Positions 36,785 through 47,565 of a stretch of DNA of 64,000 nucleotides are shown here, piece by piece. Position numbers and translations under genes: made by a program. The notes under the pieces were generated by a model. That model searched no databases. It was not told the DNA's origin and saw only the letters and a list, made by a program, of their open reading frames with translations. Position 1 is the first letter of the stretch. Each line of letters begins with the position of its first letter. This DNA is from Climacium dendroides (Eukaryota > Streptophyta > Bryopsida > Hypnales > Climaciaceae): NCBI GenBank assembly GCA_950106755.1, contig OX467084.1:29639213-29703212 (forward strand), written 5' to 3'.

Positions 36785-39700
36785 TCAGGGTGTTGGATTG
36801 GGGTATCTTTCATGAACAGCATCTATTTCTGACAAAACCTCTTCACTCAGATCCACATGGGCTGCATCGAGGACTTCGCGCAACTGCCACAACTCTGTGG
36901 CACCAATCACTACGCTGATCACCAGTGGACGCTTCAGCACAAAACCTGCATCCCAACAGTAGTGAAAATGAACAATTCACTCATCCACTGAAACCCTTCA
37001 GAACCCTGAACTGATTTGCTAAAGCCCTAAACAGCACATACAAGGCGACCAAAACTAAGAACCAGCTCATGCCAAAACTAAGCTAATATTAGTCCAAGCT
37101 TACCGATAGCTAATGCAACAGGGCTCAAATTGTGACGTTGTGCAATCTCCACATAGGCCTGACAAAAATAAACAAGCAGTAATATTAGAAAGGGACTACA
37201 TGTCCTACAAAACCTGAACAGTAACAAAGAAGTGGAGATTTGAAGCATCGAAGGATCCAAAGGCGTCCCCACCAGTGATGCTTTCCACTCCAAAGCAAAC
37301 AGATAGCAAAAACTAAAAACCTAAAGTAAGACTACTCATTTGAGGTTGCGAGGAACTGATCAAGAGAAAACATCGAACATGGACCAAGTGTCACTCCTGA
37401 AAAAAGGAAAACGAAAGAAAGTAGCATATCCAAATCTCACCCGGATGGCAGGCAGGACATTTGGCTTCGCCATGCTATACCGGCACTCCGCTTCTGCATA
37501 GCGTCCTGGCAAACAAATGGACAAGGCCATCACGTGTAATCTAATGAAGAGAAAATAAAAGAGAAAAAACAAATACTTTTAATTAGTTGAGGATTCCATG
37601 GAGGTCTTAATGAACACGAGAAGGAATGCGTTCCTAGCTCGCACTTGCACGACAAAGTTAAAAACAAAGGATGCACAGCGGCATAACAAGACTTCTCATT
37701 AAGCAAAGTGAGCTTTATTTCAGAGACATGCTCGCACAGATGAAAAATGAAATCTATAAAGAGCTTCACATGCGCCTGCTTCAGTAATCACGAAGGATGT
37801 GAACCTCTTTGAATCCCATCCCAGATGAACAGATCCTGAAAAAGCAGATCATTCAGGAAAAAATACCTCGGTATTTATTGAGGCGATACAGAGAGGATTC
37901 ACCGTTACTAGATAAGTATTTTCCTGTGAGCAGCCCCATTGCCAGTGGACTATACGCAAGTAAACCTACCCTGGATCCACAATCCGGACACCACTATTTA
38001 AGACATGACAGCTTTCTCGCATTCCCTGAAATCGAGAGTATAATCACATTTACTAACATGGAGAATCCATCAGATACAACCACCTGGCAGGGGAAGTAGG
38101 ATAGCCAACAACAAACCAAACAGCGACGTGCAGGAAAAGACCTCTGATAATGGCAGCATTCAGCAAGGGTCATGTCGAACGTACGACACAATAGATTGTA
38201 TGCATTCTGTTACGACATCCACAGCAGGGCTGTACCCGGTAAGGCGGATGATACTAGAACCGTTAGGGACGTGATCCCGTCCCCTGTACCGACGCCTTCA
38301 ACTGCAGTAACTCGTCTATTCAAGTGGTGTAAGCATGACTGGCTTACATGGCAATCAACACTGATCTGTCGATGGAAATGGGCTGGTCTACTGTCACTCA
38401 TAGTGGTCTATAAAATTCACGAATTCATAAGTAGCAATCAAAATTTGACCTCAGCAGACTTGGCTCTCGCACCCAAACATCACCCCACAGCTCTATTAAA
38501 ATCACACTTTTACGAAACTAATCTGAAAATGCTCAAAAACAAGCAAATACTATCCTCGACCTGAAGTGCGACTGTCTTCAGCCGAGCAAGAGAAGAACTT
38601 TGGTAGCATTTCAAAATCACACCAGAAGGTAGTCGGATAGAGAAGCTACAAAAATCAGCACGAAGAACATTTCACCTGAATGGTGCATATGCGAGGAAGT
38701 GAGCTATTTTGTTCAGCCAGACGACAGAATTCCATCAACCCAAACGCCGTTTCGTTACTCACGCCAACATTCCTAATCTGCAACACAATACATTCTTCAT
38801 GCTTGTAGTTCTTCACTGTACTTCGAGCTTCTGGCATTCGACTCGAAGTGCACCAAGGTGCGAGGTTCATAATACCAGATTACAGGAGCGATGCAAATGC
38901 GCTGAACATTCCCAAAAAAGGGTGAACAAATAACCTTGCCTTCTTCGACAGCAACACTGAGAGCCTGCAATTGCTCTTCAATAGAAACTGCCGAGTAGCT
39001 ACACGCAGAGTCATAGTCTGTATCACCAAACATTGGCACATACCTGCACCAAAAAGACACCCCTGGAAAGTTAATCCAGTTGATTGTCGAGATGATGGTC
39101 AGCCAGAAAAAAAAAACAATGAGGAACATCTCACGTCACCTGTCTGGCCAATGCAGCTGGTACAGATCGATGTAGTCAGTACCCAACCTCTTCAAACTGG
39201 GATTCAGAACACAGAGAACAAGTAAGCTTTGTACTTGATGGTAGACACAATGAATCTGTTCGGATTGATAACGAAAAGACCAAGGATTCCTGGCTCCCAA
39301 ATGACCAATCTGATTAATCATGTCATGAAAAATGCAATTCAGATGGGTCAAATTTCATATCACCAGAATCAATGAAGAACATTCCAAGAGTTGATCGAAA
39401 AGTAGATAAAATTGGACGAAGGAAAGTCTCTTCAAAAACCATGGGGCCCAATTACGAATTCAAGTAAACGATGGGATCACTTGTAATCTAAATCAACAAG
39501 TACTCTCTGGAGTCTAGACGTCTGGAAAAGAATTTAAAAGCAAAAAAATAGATTCTCCAGACAGGCGTCCTTCACGTTCGGACCTGCCATCAATGGCTGC
39601 TCTAATGTTGCGCGCATCAAGAGACGAGGGCCCTCCGCGTATCCAAGTCATTTGCCCTGATGGTCCAGTGGCCTGTTCAAATCGAAAATCTTAATCCCCT

Positions 39701-40643
39701 TCCTTTTCTGTTCAAATCATACAGCTCGCAATGAAACAGCACATTACAGACGAACTGTCGCTCACCTTCGTTGCCACCACCACGCGGTCTCGTGGCACTC
39801 GGGCCTGCCTGAGCCAGCGTCCTATATACTCCTCAGTCCTTCCTTGCGTTTCTGCTCTCTGAGGAACTGGATACCTGGAAATTGTGGTCAATTGCGGAGA
39901 ACGCGCAAATACAAAATGACAGGAAAAATGGAGGGCTACTCTAAAGCCGGAAGGATCTACAAGCCCAAGCTAGTCTCCTGGAAAACTATGAAGTTTCAGT
40001 TGGTCACATGACGATTTCTCCAAATCAGATTTTTCTTTGTTTTCTCATCAAAGCAGGTGATGCTCTTCACTGATTCTAGCGATACAAAATACTGACATCG
40101 TTTGACTTTCAGTATTACAGTACAATCAATGAAATTTGGCATTTCAAAACTCTGAACCTTTGATCCTTCAGGGATTACGAGACATAAATTGCATAAGTCA
40201 CACCACTAAGTACAAATGGGAAGTAGGACGCATCAAGTTTACGTCTCTTGGATCCAGCAGCCTTTCGAAAATGGATGTGAATTTCCAAACCTCAGTCTTT
40301 CCACCTCTGGTATCGACATACACAATTCAAAGAACTAGCAAAGGCATGTCCACTGAAATTGCAGGATTCTCCGACATACTTACATTTCTGCTGCATCGAA
40401 GAAGTTGACGCCCTCCTCCCGGGCCATGCTGAGCTGCTGGCACGCATCCACAAAAGTATTCTGCTCCCCGTACGTCATTGTTCCTGAAATGGACCGTCTC
40501 ACATCAACGTTACAACAAGTCCCGCATCCTTAAGAACCCAAACAATCAAACCCCAAAGAAACACGCAGTGAGTTCGCCGACCCACCGAGACAGACTTTGG
40601 AAACGTGAGGTCCTGAAGCTAAAGTTGTAAAGGGCATCGCCAT
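36785..40643 (-). CDS. NADP-dependent aldo-keto reductase, 12 exons
   Basis: Exons (plus coordinates, in transcript order): 40586-40643, 40384-40483, 39766-39874, 39584-39672, 39140-39196, 38935-39043, 38676-38777, 38142-38206, 37867-37970, 37441-37505, 37104-37158, 36785-36945. All introns are GT-AG and the joined frame is open for 357 codons plus TGA. The product is a (beta/alpha)8-barrel oxidoreductase of the Tas-like aldo-keto reductase group. The catalytic tetrad is visible: Asp49 and Tyr54 in NFFDAAEMYP, Lys89 in VVVATK, His134 in DLYQLHWPDR. Later landmarks are RNVGVSNETAFG, GLLAYSPLAMGLLTGKY and the C-terminal cofactor-binding SVVIGATELWQLREVL. The start ATGGCG has a G at -3 and +4. 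No transit peptide is evident, so the cytosol is likely; the substrate is unknown. It is arranged head to head with the gene at 40964. The last five exons are duplicated at 62378-63799. Confidence 0.93.
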
Positions 40644-40963
40644 TGCTTCAAGAGAAACCACGAACTTAGTGCTCAACGACAGTTCACATACTGGTGCTAT
40701 TGAGTTCCTAATGGCTTAAACCCTGGATGAGGCAACGAGAGCAACAATGGATGAATTAGGGTTTATGACCAGGCAGTGGACTCCTTCAAGCACTTCATTC
40801 ATGGAAGCGCTGAGGGAGGTTGGACTTGTGATTGCGAAGGCTTTCTTCGTCGTTTTTGCTCAGGAATTGCTCCGGTGATGTTTTTTCAGAGACCGGGAAA
40901 TTGACGGTCCTCGGAGATTCAGAACAAAGATTGCACGAATTTTCGTGCATTCGTTGAGGGACG
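40644..40963. promoter_or_regulatory. Putative bidirectional promoter
   Basis: Only 320 bp separate the start codons of the divergent aldo-keto reductase and thioredoxin-fold genes, so both promoters and both leaders must fit here. No TATA box is obvious. A near-perfect palindrome, TGCACGAATTTTCGTGCA, lies at 40932-40949, just upstream of the plus-strand ATG. Confidence 0.55.
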
Positions 40964-42992
40964 ATGGATGAACCTGCTGCCAAATTTGACACTCTGCTCA
41001 GCCACCTGAAAGAGTTCTCCAGGTATTTTCGTGGTGAACTCGTTGCCCTGTTTGAGGCCAGAGATTTAGAGTTTAAGGAAATTAGGGCTTTGCATCAAAT
41101 TTGGATTCTGTTGATGATCCTCTTGTCGGTGCTTATGGATTTCTTGTTCGCAATCGCAGGTACCACACTGGGTATCCGCGCCAAGAACAGGTTTCTCGTG
41201 TTCTTGAGTTCAAATCGGAGCGTCAGTTTGTGGAGCTTCTGCATCAGGGCGAGCCGGTAGCTGTTGCGTTCACACTCAAGTACTTGCTATGCGCTTGCAA
41301 TCCATTGCCTTTGTTTCGCTCTATCTATGTTGTTAGCTATTTATGTCGGATGATTGTGAGATGCATTTCGTTTGGCCCGAGTATTCAACAGTCTGTGTTT
41401 TGCGATCGTCGACAGGCAATTTGTTATTCAGTTCTTTCCGGTTTTGAGCTTTCCTTGATGTTTTCTCTGTCCCTTTTCAGGATCCAGGGTTTAGGGTTTC
41501 AACTTTACATCAGCAATTGGATTGTTTGCTTTTAATTTCTGTACTTTCAATGAAAAGTGTTTTGGCATTTATGAGTGCAGATGTCCATGGACACGGAGAT
41601 TTGATCGTGTTCTTGAGGATGCTGCAGCTGAATGCTACCCACACATCAAGTTTGTTCGAGTAAGTGGAGACAGTCGCACAGTGTGGCTTGAACTGCTCAG
41701 TGTTTGTTTCTTTATGCAAGAACTGAAAAATTTCGATTTCACTTTTACCACCGCTTTCTCGACAATGGTTTGGATAATTTTCCATTGGACCAAGTTGGCC
41801 AAATTGGGCTTCCTGTGTAGTGTAGCATTTTTGAGTAGGCCATGGGGAGCCTTGCTTTTGTCGTATTTTAGTTAGTATGCGACGGACGTATGCTATTTTC
41901 TTCATTTATTCTGATGATATAGAGTTTGACCCCATCTGAGTTATACTTTTCACGATATTATGAGCTAATTTGATCGTGTTAAAACGACAGTTTCTTGGTC
42001 CTGAAGTTGTTAATATTGGTAGTTCTCTTGCAGGTGGAATGCCCGAAGTATCCGGGTTTTTGTATTGCAAGACAACGAAAGGACTATCCATTTGTTGAGA
42101 TCTTTCACAGCCCTCAACCGGTGTGGCTACCTCTCCTGCACTTTGTGGCTACAAATCTTCATCTTTAATCCTCACCTTGGCACGTTCCTAGTGTGGGGAA
42201 CCCTTGTGATCAAGTCTCACTAATTTGGTTTTAGTTAATTACTACCCTTTTTTTGTGAAGGATCCAATATCGAGTCCCACACACTAGGACCGTGCCCTCA
42301 CCTTTTCTGTTACAACGAGTGCTATTGATTTAGAGTTTCATTGAGTTGGAATACACGTGATATTTATTGTGGCCCTTGTTCATTTGTGGTAATACATTTC
42401 TGAAGAGTTTTCTTTTGCAGTCTCAAACTCAGGAGAGTGTAAAGGACCGTTCTATTTCGCGTTACAGCGTCAATGTTACTCCGGTTAGTTTTTCTCAACT
42501 TTTCAACGTCCCGACCTGCACTTTGACTTCAAGGCAAACACAATTCATCTATTATATCCCTAACAAAATAGAAAGTCCACTTTCGAGCTATTAGTCGATT
42601 ATTGTAACATTCAAAAAATATTTATTGTAGCGCATGATTTTTTTCTTCTGTTGGTACAGTTATTACTTTTCTGAAGCTTCCTAGATGAGTTTTTTCAACT
42701 CGTATAGATATAGAAGCGACCACTTTGGTCACTTAGAGTTTAGTTGGATTTTGAATGATTCAACCTGAACAACCTAACCATTTTCTCATTGATCGTGACA
42801 TAAAGTAAATTTCATGCTTTTCTCCAACATTTAACAGCAGTCAAATTGATGTATGTAAACCAGTATACGCTGTCAATGACAAGTGGTTTTCTGACGGGTT
42901 TATGTTCACAGTACAATTACGACATGAGTGCATATGGATTCCGTGAATTTTTCAAGCGTCATAAGACAGCGTTTCAAGCGCAAGACATGTAG
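40964..42992 (+). CDS. Thioredoxin-fold protein, five exons, apparent frameshift in exon 1
   Basis: Exons: 40964-41279, 41581-41659, 42034-42120, 42421-42483, 42912-42992 (stop TAG), with GT-AG introns. Exon 1 starts MDEPAAKFDTLLSHLKEF and reads to about 41095; the continuation (SVDDPLVGAYGFLVRNRRYH, FVELLHQGEPVAVAFTLK) lies in another frame. Exon 1 is 316 nt, one short of the length its splice phase requires, pointing to a single missing base near CAAATTT (about 41090-41100). Exons 2 and 3 give a thioredoxin-like core: beta strand VAVAFTLK, then CPWT where thioredoxins have CGPC, an alpha helix, YPHIKFVRVECPKYPG, and YPFVEIFHSP with a proline at the cis-Pro position. The predicted length is about 208 aa if the frame is continuous. 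I do not recognise the exact family. With one cysteine in the motif it could not act as a standard dithiol reductase. Confidence 0.65.
42171..42305. repeat. Inverted repeat in intron 3 of the thioredoxin-fold gene
   Basis: GGCACGTTCCTAGTGTGGG at about 42179 is matched in reverse complement at about 42275-42297 (GGCACGGTCCTAGTGTGTGGG). The remaining ~80 bp between the arms are AT-rich. It may be a MITE relic inside the intron. Confidence 0.45.
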
Positions 42993-45900
42993 TCACTCAT
43001 GAAGTTTGGATATGCCAGAGAGTATATCCAAACTACTCACTGGAAGGGTTGTTCTGCACATTGCTCATTCAATCCCGCTCAGTTTCATGAGTACTTTAGC
43101 ACCTGTTTGAAGTCTAAGCATTCAACACCATACTCTGTGTGTCACGTTCTGGAATCTAGAGCTGACCCCCACGTAGAAATGTTATCCATTATAAACACGA
43201 ACTCAAGGAGTGAAGTGTTCATTGTCACTGGAGTGTATCGATTGAATCACGGAACATCCTATCTAGGTGTTGAGATTGCTTCTGTTTACCTTTGTAGAGT
43301 GATTGGAGAAGCTTCACCCGAGTATTTGTCAATTTGAGTTCAATCGATTGCAGTACCTTTCGTTAAACAAGTTCGTAAATAAAAGGTGTCAAAACTAGGC
43401 ATGTGTTTGATTATAATGCGACATATGTTAATATCAGCACTGTAAATCACTTCCAGGATGTGTCGTGCCTCAAAATACTTGATTGTCCTTCATCTGTGAG
43501 GACCCGATGCAAGAGTTCTAAACTCTTTTTTACAGTACTTATAGTAATCTCACTTCAACCAAAGTCTTTAGTACTGAACGCGATTACACTAGGATATTTT
43601 GTGAAAAATGTTGTGGGCTGAAACGGGTCTGATAAAATTATTTCTCCAGGTGGACTGAGAGAAGTAGTCTATGTAAACCAACTAGGTGAATGTTTTTCTC
43701 AAGTGCTAGCAAAACCGTCTCTATGACTACCTCATAGTCCGCTGTATTATGTCTTTAACAATCTTAAACGTAGTCAGAAAACCAGCATCAATTAATTTAT
43801 TATCAAAAGTTGAAGGGCTTCTCTTTGACACAACGACAATTTCGCCGATTTCTGAAGAACTCTGACCAACTCCGTGAACACGAAGTTCCATAATATGATT
43901 GTCGAACATTCTCTCTTAGATCTAAACTCAATACCACGTTGTTGCCTTCCCTTGACAATAATAAAGAGCAACACTTTCTTTGGACCATGTTAAGGGAACT
44001 CTACAATCATATGCTACTGTATAATCCTAACCGAATTCCTCAGGTCTGACTAGGGTATGAATAGCAACAGTTGGCGTCGTTACGCAGCTGTGTTGATGGC
44101 ATTTCTCAATAACTTCTCAGTCGGCACAAATCGAATAGTCATGACAACTGGAGTCATCTACAAACAAAAAATAACACAAACATCAGAAGCACAGCGGAGT
44201 GTAAGAAATCCATGTAAAGGCTAACCGCCCTTGAAAGCAGTCACACTCATTCATGCTGGGTTCAAATTTACACAGATTCAATTAAGCAGCATTTTAGTGA
44301 GAATACGAATATTGCAAGTACTGTAACTACAGATTAAAGCTTTCACAGTCAATTACTCGATTCCACTCTTCAGCTGCAATATGCACTTTTATTAAATAAA
44401 TGTTTCATGGTTGCAATGTATACCTGCATTATGCACGCTATGCATGGATCGATATCCATAGTCCAATCATCCTCGCATTCGCCTCTTTCTCTGCTACAAA
44501 ACTCGTTTTAAACCGTGAAGAATCAATACTCCTTGCAGCGGCCTGCATCACCGTTCAACTTCAACTCATTCCAAATTAAAGTTCATCACGGCAGATTCGT
44601 ACCAAATTCACACAACCAATTACGCTGCTAATGCGTACAAACAAAACGGTAACCTGTAAAAGTAATAAACATTTAATTTCATGCATCAGGACTTGCAAGT
44701 AAAAGTTCTGTCTCGACCCTTTAATTTCGAACGCAGTGCTGAAATTGATGGATATGATACTAGTCTAGCAGCACCGAAATCACAGCAAGAGGCATCTTCT
44801 CTCTTCTCACTTCAAGCCCTAACTGAGAGATATAATATACGCATCATCTTCATCAAAAGTATTGAATACGAACCGAATCATTCTAATTCGATCAGTCTAG
44901 TCCCCAGAAGCTGGTCATAAATCAAAGGTTCTATAATAATCTGCACAGCAGAAAGGCAGACAAACCTGGAACTAAAGTCAAGTATGAATATAATTAATCC
45001 ATTGACTTCATCGTGAGTGGTTTTTGTAACCATAAAACCCAGTTGCGTCTGCCAACGTTCTTATGATGATTTTGGTTTATGTGAGTGATTTGTAGGGGAC
45101 TCGTGAATGTCACATGAATGTACACTAGTTCAGTACAAATATAGTGCGAGGAATTTCTAAACTTCTATTTATATTCGACATCACTGTTGTGGCTGCAGCG
45201 TCACGCATGTTGGCTATGTCACAATCACATAGACTAAGAAATCAGATTACTACATCAATACGGTTGACAAATCAAAGTTCTTGCAAATTAGTACTCTTCT
45301 GATGAATGGGTCAACGGAATCAGCCTCAAATTTTATAATTAATTATGAAGCAGCATACAGTTTGAGAACATGATTCATGATGAAAACGGTGAATCTTGTT
45401 ATGATTCGTCCGGTAAGTCTACGGATTGGAAAAACTAGGCTCGTAAGGTATGCGCTTACCTTTATTGTCATCATGAAAATCGAATGCGCCAAGATGTACA
45501 GGCTGCGTTGTTCTTCACCCGGGAAGCAAACTAATAATCTTCGCAAGCTAACCATGTGAATGTTGTATTTAATACAGATACAATGGCATAAACATCACCC
45601 AAGCAGACCTCCAGAGATAGTGCACAAGGTCGCCCTTCTACGAAGTCAACATACAGTATCACCAGACATGTTTTCACATACTTAACACGTACATGACACA
45701 TAAAACATACATACCATCACATGCGGAACATTCAAGATCAAAGTCAGAATTTTTCAATAAGAGGTCACTTACTAACATCACTTCACACAACCTAAATTTA
45801 CAAACATCAATAAATCTTGCTGGCAACCTAAATTTACAGTTCATACCCTTTATCATTGATAAACCAACTTAACCAACTTGACCGAGGGATGTGGTAACCT

Positions 45901-46540
45901 GCTGGTACCACAAGATACATACCGCACACTTCACATGCTTGACAGATTAGTCTATATTTTGGACTGAATACCAATATGGTGAATTTCGTTGAAATGGTGG
46001 CATTACTGTAGAATGGCACTACATTCCATTAAAATGGCACTACATTCCATTAAAATGGCACTGAATATGTCAAAGATGACACGACATTCCATTAGAATGG
46101 CACACGGATTATGGAAAATGGCAAAAAATCACCGCCCTTCTAATGAAATTCACCATCAATATACATAATCAGAGGAGCTGTTTTTTGCACCGAATACCAA
46201 TATACGGTTAGCAAAGGAGCTTTAGAATACATATTGTAGTCCCAATTTTTTTCCTAAAAATTTGCACCTCAACATGGAGCAACTATTCCTAGTCCATACA
46301 TATGTCCAATACGACCGCTTTCCTCGTCATATTGGAGTCTCCGCAGATTTTGAGGACTCTGTTGGTTCTCTATTCCCTTGAGCTCGATCACATACAAGCA
46401 GTGAGTTCAGGATTTGAAGAGAGGGAACTCATGCTTAATAAGCACAACATACTATTTTGTGAATTCAACTTTATTCAGATTCTTGCTCTCTCGGGGGAAA
46501 AGGCCGCTTGTCCATGTTCAAACAATTAGTTGAAAATAAC
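42993..46540. other. Region between the thioredoxin-fold gene and the BTB locus
   Basis: Just after 42992 the 3' UTR of the thioredoxin-fold gene should follow; a 112-codon frame at 42999-43337 overlaps it and has no known motif. The rest is moderate-GC DNA with only short frames and no recognisable gene. A MITE lies at 45976-46156. Confidence 0.45.
45976..46156. mobile_element. MITE with ATGG-type ends and 4-bp target duplication
   Basis: Ends ATGGTGAATTTCGTTGAAAT and, in complement, ATGGTGAATTTCATTAGAAG. CAAT flanks both sides (45972-45975 and 46157-46160). The interior contains three 23-bp tandem units (TGGCACTACATTCCATTAAAA type). The ends match the 320-bp element at 4876-5195, which also has a 4-bp flanking duplication. 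Confidence 0.7.
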
Positions 46541-47565
46541 GCGATCAACAGAATTTGAGTCTAATCCTGTCTTGGTTGTGAGATGTGAATAAACGTATTG
46601 GCAGCGCGCAATGCTGAACTTTCATCTCCAGCCCAGAGTTCTCCCTATATTGCAGAGAATTCGAAGCATTCAGCAATTGCCTACTCTGTCCAGTAGTGGA
46701 CATTCTTCTCAACTCTTGCTGCTTTTCCTTAGGTTTCAAGCTCTCAATGAAGGACCACCATCCCATGCACCCCTGAATCTTTGAGGTCCTTGTTCTCAAT
46801 GTGACTGTCAAAAGAAAACTAGAGTTTCACGGAACCTTACCAGTTCCTCAATAGTGAAAACTTGTAGAGATGCAATTGCAGAAGCACGATTACTTGTCAT
46901 GCCTACACCCGATTCTTCAATGTTGATTACAACTGTAATGACACTCTGAGATTAAAATACAACCCGTCACTAATTTAGCACTGAACCGTATTCACTTACC
47001 CTTGCTCCATTTGCAATCGCCTGGAGTGCACAATTTCACCAACAAGCAACTTACGGCTCAATCGGAAAACCAGCTATCCCAACTTGAATATGTTGATTAA
47101 AATTACAAGGACTCCAACCACTACGATGATTCTCGACAATGCAAAGCAGAATACTGACATGCAACCAAAGAGTCTGCGAACCATGCCGTTTGCATGAACC
47201 TCATACAACAAGGTAAAGTTCAAACTTTAAGTATATACATAGCACAGGAAACTCATATTCAGTTCCCGGTGTCAAAATTCCCGGTGAGTCCCACTTTTCC
47301 CAGTGTGTCTTACACTGGGAACACCGGGAAAAGACCGGGGAAAGTGGGACTCACCGGGAATTTTAACACCGGGACTGAATATGAGACCCCTGTGTAGGGG
47401 GTAGCTCCCACATACACATAAACATTCAAACAAGAAGTTAAGGAGCAGAAAGACAAAAGGAAGGAAAATTGCCATGGTGAACTTAACAAGCGGGCTCCTT
47501 CAGATTCAGATTCACCACAATATTCTGCCGACATTTCTGCTTTGAAGGGAAATCAGTCTCAAAAT
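46541..47565 (-). other. 3' flank of the BTB gene (repeat copy A)
   Basis: Non-coding sequence next to the BTB coding exon. It is recognisably related, at moderate divergence, to 51720-53515 (copy B) and in part to 55627-56000 (copy C). It is interrupted by a small foldback element at 47243-47394. No gene of its own is seen. Confidence 0.5.
47243..47394. mobile_element. 152-bp GC-rich foldback element with TAG target duplication
   Basis: Left end CACAGGAAACTCATATTCAG and complement of right end CACAGGGGTCTCATATTCAG; the arms continue through GTGAGTCCCACTTT and meet at the centre. TAG flanks both sides (47240-47242 and 47395-47397). It is much GC-richer than the other MITEs here (CCCGGTG, CACCGGG). 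The 3-bp duplication fits CACTA or Harbinger-type transposition. The related position in copy B lacks it. Confidence 0.75.
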
